Source of the DNA: Limanda limanda
Lineage: Eukaryota; Chordata; Actinopteri; Pleuronectiformes; Pleuronectidae
DNA length: 64,000 bases
Reading direction: 5' to 3'
NCBI RefSeq assembly: GCF_963576545.1
Contig: NC_083636.1
Location: forward strand, 9,240,856 to 9,304,855
Below, in pieces: positions 13,561 through 24,200 of this stretch; the stretch's first letter is position 1; every line of letters starts with the position of its first letter. The position numbers and the translations under genes are program-made. Under the pieces are notes generated by a model that saw only the letters and a program-made list of their open reading frames with translations, was not told where the DNA came from and searched no databases.

Positions 13561-15267
13561 CTGTGAGAGGAGAACCAATTAGAGGAAGGAGATGTCTGAG
13601 CTTAGTTTGACACCCGAAAGTTACTTACTTTCGATTTTTTACAATTTCTTTATAATGAAAAGCCACACATTCATTTAGCTTAACAAGTGATATGATACAG
13701 CCTCGTTTGAAGAATGAATAATCTGACTAATGAATTCTGTTTAGAAATATATAACAAACGGGTGCATGATTAAGTGAATTTGTGTTTCTTTGGATGCGTA
13801 CATGCAGTGAGCAAGTGGTAGGATTAGAGGCGACTGCCAGACAGCTATCAGACACGGCTGATAGGACATGGGGATCATTAGTGTTGAGCTAATTGAGCTA
13901 ATAATTCAGCTAATCACCTTTCCCTCCTGATGTGTTGCTACATTTTCTCTTCTGACACATCTTTAACCCTATAGATGCTGAGCTCCATCACTCCTCGCCT
14001 AACTGCCACTTGCATCACACCCCATTACTCCTTTTGGGAAAAAGTACATGGATGCCAAGCGTGTGTGTGTGTGGAAAATGAACTGCTTTTTCAGCACACC
14101 CACCACTTGCTCACGGCATTTATTGCTATTGAGAGAATGAAGGTCAGATGCCCACACTTGTATTGTCACAACGTTTTGTGGAGGACACTGATTTATCTTC
14201 CCTCATTCATGTAATCTATTACTTGAGCCTTTCTTCTCCAGGCATGACAAACCAATGATAGCCTTGGTGGATGTCAGCAGGCTATTTGTATTGATGCACT
14301 GAGGAAAAAAAAAATTGTTGAGACCTTGGCAACTGTGTGAATACACAGCTAACCGTGAACAGAAATGTGTCACTTATATTCACGATGCTTCAAACGACAA
14401 ATGGTGTTTTAAAGGTGGAGTTTTAAGAGGTATGAGAAGGCCAATCTATTTTGTATTAAAGCTGACGTCTTCTGCTTTAGACATCAAAGCAAAGTTGCTG
14501 AGTAAATACCCATTCATGCAGTGGCCTTGAGAAATTTCCTCAGCATGAGCAGGATGTAAAATGTACCGCAAGTAGATATTTCTAATATACAAAGGCAAAG
14601 AAAAACATTTATGGTCACAACTACAAATCCAATGCTGTTTCACACCATAGCAACAAGCAAGAGTGACGTCAGTTGATAAATGGTTCATGGTTAAAGTATC
14701 AAAATGCCTTACCACCAATACTGAAAACACTACTTTAGAATCTGCTATCACTGTTAAATCTGTTATATATATAGTATATACGAAAACTAAAAACTAAAGT
14801 TTGCTAGGGGTTATGTACCAGATGGTTTCAGGGCTGAGAGCAGTGACTCCCTGAAGCGTTGTCATCCTCTGCTTTACCTTTCGAGAAAGCCAGGCTAGCT
14901 GTTTCCCTGGCTGCTGAATGTAGATATTTTTAAATCTAACTCTCAGCAAAATAGCAAGTATGTTTTTTTCCCAAAATGCTGCTTGATTGATATAAGGTAA
15001 ATAGTAAATGATTTAGGATGTTTTAATACTTGATATTAATTATTTGCTATACTAAAAGTTTGTTTACATCAGTAATATTGTATTTTCAGTTATGAACAGC
15101 TAAGGAACGCTGATTTCTCATCTATGAGTTAAGTTCAGTTATATATGTGACTATACCTGTAATTTACTTATAAGGCAGGCTTATTTATAAGCTTTGTTAA
15201 TAGCACCATTAAAGCAGAAACTTGGAATTAGTCAGTGTGTCAGTGGAGGCTAACATGCTTATCCTAC
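13561..15267 (-). other. nav3: nav3 intron
   Basis: A 1.7 kb intron between exons 15268-15675 and 13441-13560, with consensus GT donor and AG acceptor on the minus strand. It holds a TAAT-rich patch with three AGCTAAT copies at 13887-13914 and otherwise AT-rich sequence. No coding potential was seen. Confidence 0.8.
13870..13920. promoter_or_regulatory. Candidate homeodomain-site cluster
   Basis: Three copies of AGCTAAT start at 13887, 13896 and 13908, with further TAAT/ATTA cores beside them. TAAT is the core recognised by many homeodomain proteins. The spacing of 9 and 12 bases is compact. Function is inferred only; conservation across fish would be needed to call it an enhancer. Confidence 0.3.
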
Positions 15268-15675
15268 CCGCTGGTGATCTCATCCATCCGGCCGTTCTTC
15301 CCTAGGATGTCCCCATCACTCATGTACCCTGCCACCTCCATCTGCTTCCCTCTCTCCAGCCCTCCTTCTCCCTTCTCCCCCTGCTCAGCCCCCCTCGACC
15401 CTGCCGCTGCTGCTCGCCTCAGGGGGGCACTGTACACAAACCTGGTGGCGTCCGAGTGCCCACTGTAGCGCCCTGTGGTGGTGCCAGCCCCTGTCGAGCT
15501 GGCCCTGGGCGCAGCATAGCTGCTGGGCATTGAGGGGGCCTCGCCTGCCTGGAGACGAGGGGTCTGGGTTTGCCCCAGTCGCCAGGCCATGGGGGAGGAG
15601 CGGGTGGTGAGGGCTGGGAGACTTCGCCCATTGACCTCAGTGGTTACCGTGGTGTCGAAGGTTGTTTCTAGTGTG
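15268..15675 (-). CDS. nav3: nav3 internal exon (STLETTFD to GYMSDGDILGK)
   Basis: A 408-base exon, acceptor 'ctctctccacag' above 15675 and donor 'gtaggataag' at 15267. It starts by completing the Ser codon of HS|TLETTFD and reads TLETTFDTTVTTEVNGRS, then PMAWRLGQTQTPRLQAGEAPS, FVYSAPLRRAA and finally GYMSDGDILGKN and DEITSG. These blocks are hallmarks of the navigator central region; human NAV3 has TWRLGQ, RLQAGDAPS, TPLRRAA and GYMSDGDILGKS. The middle part (TGAGTTTGRYSGHSDATR and a Glu/Gly-rich stretch after LRRAAAAG) is fish-specific filler. It ends in phase 2, giving 135 whole codons. Frames shifted from this one also stay open because the exon is GC-rich, but they have no family match. 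Confidence 0.95.
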
Positions 15676-16009
15676 CTGTGGAGAGAGAGTGGTAGAAAGA
15701 CAGAATAATGGAATTATATATACAATATTTTGAATTTCTTATTCTTATTCTATCATTTATCATCAGCATGGTGTTTTCTGACAATTGCTAACCACTCTTA
15801 AAGGCTCCGTGAAGAAGCCCTTTTGTAAAGTGGCTCCAATAGACCAGAAGCACAAGTCTGAAGCCATCACGGATGCCATCATATCAAGAGCACTCCTGTG
15901 TGAAGGGCAAGTCATTCAGGTGAAAAGCTCACGCATATTTTCAGAGAGAGCTGCCACTCCCTTCAAATCACATGCTCGTTCTTCTAACATTATTTTGTGT
16001 GTTCCTCTA

Positions 16010-16034
16010 TGTGTGTGTGTGTGTGTGTGTGTGT
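16010..16034. repeat. (GT)n microsatellite, about 12 units
   Basis: Uninterrupted alternating TG, followed by a degenerate continuation (gtttgtttgtgttt) to about 16049. Confidence 0.95.
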
Positions 16035-16761
16035 TTGTTTGTGTTTGTGAGAGTGACCTTCCCAAAAGGCTCTTCCTTTCAGCGTGTTAAGTTGAAAGGG
16101 GAGTAGAAAGTGAAAAGCCCCCATGAGAACATATGTCAGTCCATCATGGTACATCACAAACAGAGAGGAGAAGAGAGGAAGTTTGTTTTCAAAAAACTAA
16201 CAAGTGCATTTCACACAAACTTTCAAATGTCACAGGAAATAAAATTGGAATGAGGTGCATTTTCCTCCTGCATATCAGGAAATAAAGGAGTTACTGTGCT
16301 GCTCAGCATTTTAAAAACAAGTACACAAGTGATTTTTCTTTCTCGATCTGTGTCATACAATTAATAAAAATGCATGTGGGGGGAGATAAGACGTGGGATA
16401 TTGGGTGCACGCTGAGAACAAATACAATATTGGCAAAGAAAGCAGCCAAGACAAGGAATGAAACCTGAGGGAGGGAGACAAAGAGGACTGAATCACTATC
16501 CGGACTATTCTTGATTAGCCCTGCAACAGCCAAATCCAGTCGTTTTTTTTCCTCTAGAGAACAATCTGAAAATGTCAACTGCAGCTTTTGAAACACATGA
16601 CAAAAAAAGGTCCTTGCCAGATAATTTTGTTTTTGTGCATGGGATCAGTTCCTAAGTGCTGCAGACCACTCACCCACCAAGCCTCTGCAACTTAATACAT
16701 CACGGCAGCAGTGGTACCTAACTGGAGCTCTCTCTGCTGGGAAGAAGAGTGCACTGCAGTC

Positions 16762-16769
<8 letters not shown>

Positions 16770-16799
<30 letters not shown>
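16770..16799. repeat. (GA)15 microsatellite
   Basis: Uninterrupted GA dinucleotides; it creates serine/leucine-rich spurious ORFs on the opposite strand. Confidence 0.95.
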
Positions 16800-16800
<1 letters not shown>

Positions 16801-16986
16801 AGACCTGATATAAAACCAGACTCTGGATTTTTCCCTGAGTATAAGCTTTGGATTTGCAGCCTAGTCACAAATATCCCTGTGAAAACAAAATAATGGTGTG
16901 TTGCATTACATATATTATAAATCACCATGGAAACATGACTATCACATATAGCGGAAGTGTAAATAGGATTATGGCTTCAGATGTGC

Positions 16987-17029
16987 CTGGTGGTACAGAT
17001 TCACAACACTTGTGAATCTGTACCACCAG
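16987..17029. repeat. Perfect inverted repeat, 20-base arms, 3-base loop
   Basis: The left arm at 16987-17006 begins ctggtggtacag. The right arm at 17010-17029 is its exact reverse complement. Only the bases cac separate them, and pairing stops immediately outside (c opposite a). It lies in an intron and would form a stable hairpin in nav3 pre-mRNA or a cruciform in DNA. The loop is too short for a typical microRNA precursor. Confidence 0.95.
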
Positions 17030-17421
17030 ATGAATTAAAACCTGATTCTGACTTTCCACATTATACGGGTATGATGTTTGTATGGAACACTAAACTGTTG
17101 TATCATCAGCATAATCATTTTAATTTAATACACACTTTGTGTCAGCACGCACCTGCGGGTGATAATGTAAAACAGCACAACTTCTGCTTTACATTTGACT
17201 GATTCTGTTTGGTTTAAAATATACATGAAACCATACAGGTTTAAAGTGAGTGTAGCGGATCATGCAGTTGAACCAGAGGACAGCAGCTGGATATGTGGGA
17301 TGAGACGCCTCTTTATGTGTGGATGCCTGCCTACACTGGCCTTCCTCCATGATGTGACAAAAGCACATGACATCTGAAAGCCGTGTCTCCCACCTAAAAG
17401 TGCGAGAGGTGTGAGAGTCGG

Positions 17422-17423
<2 letters not shown>

Positions 17424-17463
<40 letters not shown>
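17424..17463. repeat. (TG)n microsatellite, about 20 units
   Basis: Uninterrupted TG dinucleotides, then a degenerate gcgtgtgcgt tail. Potential Z-DNA former. Confidence 0.95.
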
Positions 17464-17468
<5 letters not shown>

Positions 17469-17820
17469 GCGTTTGGGCATATGAAAAAGGACAGGAGACT
17501 TCACTCACTGTAATGCCAAGTGCCAACATGAGAGGGTCAGTAATGCCAGCCAAATTCACACCACATCTCGATCAACACCTCCTCAAAGCAACACACACTC
17601 TCACACACACACACAGACACACACACAGAAACCCAATGACACACGCAATGCCATGCTAGAATGCGGTGCAGCCAAATGAGATCCGCTTATCTGACGAGCG
17701 ATTGCAGGCGAATATGGAAATGCGGAAATCAATTTGCTACGGTATAGAAATCAAAATCATTTAACCATTCGTACACAATGTAGTTTGCTAAATCAGCTTA
17801 TCTTAATCTCCAGGCAGCGG

Positions 17821-17845
17821 AGAGAGAGAGAGAGAGAGAGAGAGA
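17821..17845. repeat. (AG)12 microsatellite
   Basis: Uninterrupted AG dinucleotides within intron sequence. Confidence 0.95.
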
Positions 17846-20662
17846 ATGGAATGAGACAGATAAACTGAGTATGAATTTGTGTGCATATGTGTGTGTGTTG
17901 GTATCATGTTAAGGATATGGAAGTTGAGGAGAGGTAGTGGTGAGAAAGGTGCACACCTGCCACACATGAATAGGCACATCCAATTTAAAAGATAACACAA
18001 TTCTCAATAAAATAATTGGGTATCTTCAACATATTACACAACAAATAAACTATTAAAAGATTTAAATCCTATAATACCATAAATCATTGGTAATCTATAT
18101 TACTGTTTCTCAAGATGAAGACCACATTTCCCATAAACGCTGCTGCTTTGAGGAGACTATCTGGTGTAAAGCAGAATCAAACCCTAAAATAAGTCCTAAC
18201 AGAGGGAGACTATTTTGTGTTGAGCCAAGAGCTCAGCAGGAGAAGAATCCACGTTGACAGCGGGGAGTTGCTTATTGCTGAGCATTGCTCGATATAAATA
18301 CGCAGGAACTTTCTCTCGCAGCTGCTAATGAGGCCTGAGAGTTGAACATGCATTTCTTGTGGAGGTTAGGTCAATGATCTTGTTAAGACCCAACTCTGCC
18401 GCGTGACTTCAGAAGCCAGCGTCGCAAATGTCATGTACGGTGTTTTTGCCACAGTACTCACAAAAGCAGTTAATTAAATTTTTTTGGAGCTACATAGTTA
18501 TAGTGAAATTGATAAAATCCGTGGCCACAGATCAGGTTTTATTACAGTACTATAAAGGCGAAAAGTGGGAGCAATTCTTGAGTCAGTAAACATCTAGTCT
18601 TCCTTTAAAATAATATAATTGTTACAATGCTGACACAAAAGTATTAAGAGGGTTCTCAGTTTCACTGTTTGCCTCTCCTTCACCCCCAGCCCTCGAATGG
18701 AGCTGGTAGGAACTCGAGTGCATTCTTTACAATAACCTGAGAGTTTTATTGGAAGTCATAAGACCACAGCAGTGTCCACAATCCCTCATACAATACAGAC
18801 AGGCAGACAGATATTAAAAGAAAGAGGAAGAGGGTATCCAGAGCAACTGCTCACCACCGTCACAGCACCCATCCTCAATCTGGACCCCGAGACACAACCA
18901 TCTTCCATCATACAAGAGAACCAGTCAGGTATGTTTAGAGCTTTCATGAAGTACTACTCCCCAACCAGGGACTGTTTTATTTCCAAAAAATAGCCAATGT
19001 GGAATATGGAAATGCTAAGAGTTCCTGCAGGGCCTTCGTGGCAAATACGAAACAAGACTATAGACTGAACAATCTTGTGAAGAAGTGTCTCATATTAGCT
19101 TCCTGGGTCTGCTTCATGCATGGACTTCTTCTATGTTTATGCAATCATTGCAAATCTCTGGGTATTGATGTATCAGCTAAATGTGCACAAGAAGAAAAAA
19201 AAATGCACACAAACAGGACCAATGGCTATCTCCTAAATTGCAAACCAATGAATAATTTATCCGACACTGTTGTCTCTGTGCTCCAAATGTAAACACAGAA
19301 ATAAACAAATACAACCGGGTGAAGCAATTATGTTTAAATGTCACCCGGCAGTTGCTGAATCCCCCTGGGACTAGACATGGATCTGTCTGGGCTGTGTAGA
19401 CAGGGAGCCAGGAGCGGGGGGGGGGGAGATTTCCTTTTTCTGTTTGCTGTGCCGGGTTTGACCTTGAAGATCAAAGCATTTCTCCACATGTGGACCTGCT
19501 TCTTTTCCCTTCCTATGCCAATCAGTATGCATTTTAATGACTAGGATGGAAAGAAAACAGTAGATGGGAATTAAATTAGCTTTCTTATTCAGTACAGACT
19601 GTCTGTGGAGGACCCTACACATCTGTTTCTCTGATGAACATGGTGGAAGTGAACTGAGTTGCCACGATGGCTGTGTGTCAAAGTGGCAAGGTCAGGCAAG
19701 GCCTCTGAAACTCTAGCTCAACCACAGATATTATTGGAACAGGGGCTTTTTGGACTCGGTCAATAATTTCAGGTAACATTAGCTGCCATTAGCTTCCAGT
19801 CAAGACATACTGGGGACTGGTTGGATTTTCACTCAGTCTTTATCCGAACAGATTCAAGAATGTTTGGGGTCTCTATGGAGCAGAAACTTACAACTAATAT
19901 TGCAGTTTATAAGAACAAAAATCATGACAACTATAATGTAATCAACAAATTTGTAATATTTTCAAAAATATAAAAACCTACACTGTTTCAAAGGACATCT
20001 ACATTTAATCAAAAATATTTAGAAGTTGTGTTCAGGGTTTTATTTGCTTTATGGACAGATGGAGGATTTTTGTGCTGCAGCGCAATTATAAGACAGATGC
20101 GCCAAACATCTGTCTTTACTGTATTCCTGTTTTTTGATGGGGGGGGGGGGCACTCGCCATGAATTATAACATCCCTGATTTGAGGCTTCTTGTTGCCCAT
20201 CTTCAATATCGATAAAGGATAAAAAGCATAAAAATGTGATATGTACAATATTAATACAGTTTGAATAAACAGGCGACCAATGCTCTGTAGCAACTGTGGT
20301 TTAGGACTCATCAATGTAAGAAATGTTGTCGATCACAATTAGGCATTCACAAAAAACAGCCACAACATTTGATTCTCCAGTTTGGGGTTCTGAGTTGAGC
20401 TTCAACAGCTCTTTGTGCAGCAGTGGCTCAATTAAAGTTTCAGAGAGATAGCTGCAACTGGGGACAGCACGTACAAGTACAATAACTTACTTACTTATTT
20501 ATTTATAACATACTAAACAATACTCTGATGAAATCTTATCGTTCTTTGACTGAAATTTGAAAATGAGAGCAGGAACATGATTATGATGAATCATAACTGG
20601 TTAATCTTTTACACATCATACATTTGACTTGTACACACAAGCTTTTTACATTGAACGTTTTC

Positions 20663-20697
20663 TATGTCCGCAGTGTGTGGCCTCAACTGCGGACATA
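20663..20697. repeat. Inverted repeat, 12-base arms, 11-base loop
   Basis: Arm tatgtccgcagt at 20663-20674 pairs exactly with actgcggacata at 20686-20697. It is intronic, with unknown function. Confidence 0.9.
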
Positions 20698-23600
20698 ATC
20701 ACTACTTCTGTGACAAGGACAAAATCCAATGCTAATATTCTAAAAAGGAAAAAAGTCCACAAAAATAAAATAATGTGACTTTTATATATATTGATTAGAC
20801 ACCTCAACACCAAGTTGTAAAGGCCACGATACAAAGACGGGATCCCACAGAAGGTGGAGAGAGCGAGAGACAGAATGATGAATATGAAAGTCATGTCTGC
20901 TCGAGCATAACAGTGATTAATTACTTAAGGTGCTTCAGAGCTTCATGGTGATTACAGCCATTTCTTATTCAGGGGAGAGATTAGGACGGACTGGCCAGGC
21001 TTTGGTCATGGACAGAATTGGCATGCATACTCAGAAGCTATTGTCACATTCAGAATATAAACACGTAGAGAGTGGGGACAGACGGTGGCTCACACTCAGG
21101 AGCCGGCTTCTCTTTTCTTCCATTTAATGTAATGGTAGAAAACGATGCAGTAATCCAGACATTATTTCACTGATGCTTCCATCTTAGTGCCTATTGCGTC
21201 TCCAAATCACACACAGACACCGTGTCTGATGCTTGTGCCGCACTCGTGGCATCTTGTCTGATGCATGTGAATGAGAATTGCGTCCTCAAACTAATCAAAC
21301 CCCTCACATCCCACCTCCGTGTGGCTCCCATTAGATTCAATTTATTGGAAAGACAATAGCACTGTATTGATCATGCTTGGCTGCAACCCCTCTGTGGAAA
21401 AAGAGAATTAGAAAACAAACACACGCGCGCACACACAGATACCATCTGTCATGGCTGTCGGCAGCCTGGCCACCATCTTCCTCCGCACATGGGGCAAAAC
21501 AGACAAAAATAATAGACTGAGGAGGGAAGCAGAAGGATGAGCAGGGAACCAGTTCCCACGGAGCTGACATAAACCAAGGGTTATCATTTCGGTCTTCGCC
21601 TGGGTCTCTGCACTGTGCGTTATGAGTCTCCGTGTTGCCCATGGCTAACAAATGGGACAGTCTTTTAAGGTGCTGGTTGTCCATCAACTCCTGAATGTCA
21701 TTACATGTGGGCCAGCTGCTGAGGAGGGTGATGCCTGTTTTTAATTAAATCCAGAGCAGGTGGAGGAGAAGATGGTAATAGAGGGAGAATCATTAATACT
21801 TGGAGAAATGCTGTATCTCCCTGTTGCATCTGTGTGATAAACCCTGTAGGGTGAGTCACAGATTATTAAATCTTTGAAAATCATTATATTTGCCAAGGAC
21901 AATAGACGCACAAGGAGACTGACTGGGATAATTTTTGCTGACACACAACTGTGAGCACAAAGGAAGCTCTTTTCTTCTCCTGCCTTCTCTTTGGTTATTT
22001 TCGGTGTCAGTCGTGACATGTGTGGGTCGTCTTCTGAAGTTTGTCTTTTGTCAGCAATGACATGTTTCTGAAGTTGAACATGTCTCTGTTTTAGACTCAC
22101 CACAACACGTGTAAAAACACCAGTTGAAGGAAAGTCTGAATAGGCAGCAGCTCTTGATGGTAAATGTTGCTATAGTTGGCAATACACATGTTATCTGCTT
22201 TATCTATTCTGTAAAATAAATAACTAAAGTTTTCATATCAGCAAATCAGCCAACATAATTTCAGTTACCAAAATGTGAAAGGCTCACTATATACGTTATT
22301 ATTGTCCAACCTACAAATCAGCCGGGCTCTAATACATATTTGATTGTTCTTGCTGAGGGTCAAAGGGTCTTTCTTTTTATGACGCTGCTAAACCAATATA
22401 TCATATCCATATCTACACAGATTACATTAATAATGTAACATGGGTAATTACCACCTGTTCAACCAGGCCTTTGGCCTCAGTGAACGCTGCCATTAGTGCT
22501 CAATTTATTTCTGTTCTGTTTTGTGTGGATTTTTTCCTTTTCTTTTTTCTTTTCATCCCAAGTGACACATGTATAGCGACCTTGGACCTCTTGAAAGGCG
22601 AAATAAATAATAAAATTATATTTACATATTACATAAAAAACATTAAAGCTATTATTGTTTTTATTATTATTATTTACAAACCTAAAGAGAATTATAAGAC
22701 TGTAGCTGTTTGAATGTGTGCATAAATAGTTGAATACCACTTGTACTGTTACTGCAAAATGTTGAGGTACATATCGGACCAAACTCACTAAATATTAATC
22801 TCACATTGATATTAAATAATTATGAAAAATCACATCAGGAGGTGAGCACCGTAGATGAGGCTATTTGACTGTTGTCTTAATTAAATGTAGAAGGTTAAAA
22901 TCAGCTGGATAGAAAATTCAATGTGGAAGCAGATAACAACGTCAATAATGTGATGCATTTTAGTTTTGAAGGCATTTGTGGAAACTCTATTTTAGAAACT
23001 CGGAAACAATGACACAGGCGCCCAAGTTTGCATCATTATTGCATTTTAACAGGGATGACATTCGGTATCTTCCCTGATTCGTTATACTCCTGTCACCTGA
23101 CAAACAACATCATCAACATGGATAATGAATTACATTAACTACAAGTGATGCTGACCTTGTTTTCTTTTCCAGCAGCTGTTGTACACATGCCTACATGCTC
23201 AGGAGACAAACTATAACATTGATTTCTGACACTTCCCATGAACAAGCTCATGCCCAGTGTACATGATCTAGTCATGTGATATGTGTTTTCATTCATGCAA
23301 GAATGGAATGAAGTTATTTATGATACAGAGCTAAAACGCCCATCTGGACAGAGGTCGTTCTCATTTTATAACTCATATATCCACACATTAGTTTGGATCG
23401 TAGCCTGACTGTAAGAACAAGGAAGCTCTGGCCCGAGGCTATGCAAGAGTAAACTGCTTGGTTGACTTTATTTGCATATGCTCTGTAGCTGCAGCCTTGA
23501 CAGCGGTGTGAGGTTATGACAGAAGGGTTAATGGATCAAATCCTCTCTGAGAACATGTGCAATGTTTTATGTGACTCGGAAATGAGCATTTGTTTGTAGT

Positions 23601-24091
23601 CGTTATAGCTGCTTTAAGACCTGCACTGAACTCCGGATAATCTCCTGATATTACCTAAAGGGTCTGTATGAGGATGTTTGTAACATGGGACAGACACAAA
23701 ACAAGAAGAAACTAAAAGAATACAAATATCTCAGGATGAAGAAAATGTGTCATACATGTAGAAGGCCCGGACAGAGATGTCAAATTGGACAGACAACGAC
23801 ATTAAAGACCTTTTGGCCACAAGGGCTTACGCCAGTGTCGATGTGCTCTAAAAGACAACAACTATGATCTCCGCAGCAGAGTTTATACACTGGATTTACT
23901 GCATGCTGTGCCCCCCCTCACAGGAACTGAGATGTTTGTGTTGTTGTCTGACCAGGGAATCTCCTGCTGAGGTTGTTGAATATGTAGAAGGCAAAGGTGG
24001 GGGAAGGACAGTACCAGTAGTTGTGTGGACATTCTTCATGTCTGAAAACGGTTTATGAGAAAGCAAAGGGCAGCACCATCTGAGTACCTAC

Positions 24092-24200
24092 CTGTGGGTA
24101 ATCTGTGTCCCCCGTAGACTGGACATGGTTTCTTCCAGGTTCTGCCGCAGGTCTGCAATGTTCTTCACCGTCCTCATGCGTCTTGCCTCGGGGTCCTCTC
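24092..24200 (-). CDS. nav3: nav3 internal exon (EDPEARRMRTVKNIADLRQN)
   Basis: A 109-base exon with acceptor 'gtgtctccag' above 24200 and donor 'gtaggtactc' at 24091. Two bases complete the Gly codon from exon 34193-34308, and it then reads EDPEARRMRTVKNIADLRQN, LEETMSSLRGTQITHS. This is among the most conserved blocks of vertebrate navigators; human NAV3 has EDPETRRMRTVKNIADLRQN. It ends in phase 2. Both the long-form exon 34193-34308 and the alternative first exon 30268-30949 end in phase 1, so either can join here. With the alternative exon the junction would read RP-R-EDPEARR, positionally like the NAV1 sequence LDPESQRKRTV. It is therefore the first exon shared by all predicted nav3 forms in this window. 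Confidence 0.95.

Larger units (their letters stand above)
15676..24091 (-). other. nav3: nav3 intron, 8.4 kb
   Basis: Intron between exons 24092-24200 and 15268-15675. It contains GT repeats (16010-16034, 17424-17463), GA repeats (16770-16799, 17821-17845), a perfect 20-base-arm hairpin (16987-17029), another hairpin (20663-20697), poly-G runs near 19419 and 20140, and an octamer-bearing patch near 23480. Many short ORFs appear on both strands, but none has a domain, a splice context or a recognisable product. Confidence 0.8.

Noticed and set aside
16987..17029. Perfect hairpin as a microRNA gene
   Set aside because: Stem of 20 bases with a 3-base loop is too short for a normal Drosha/Dicer precursor.
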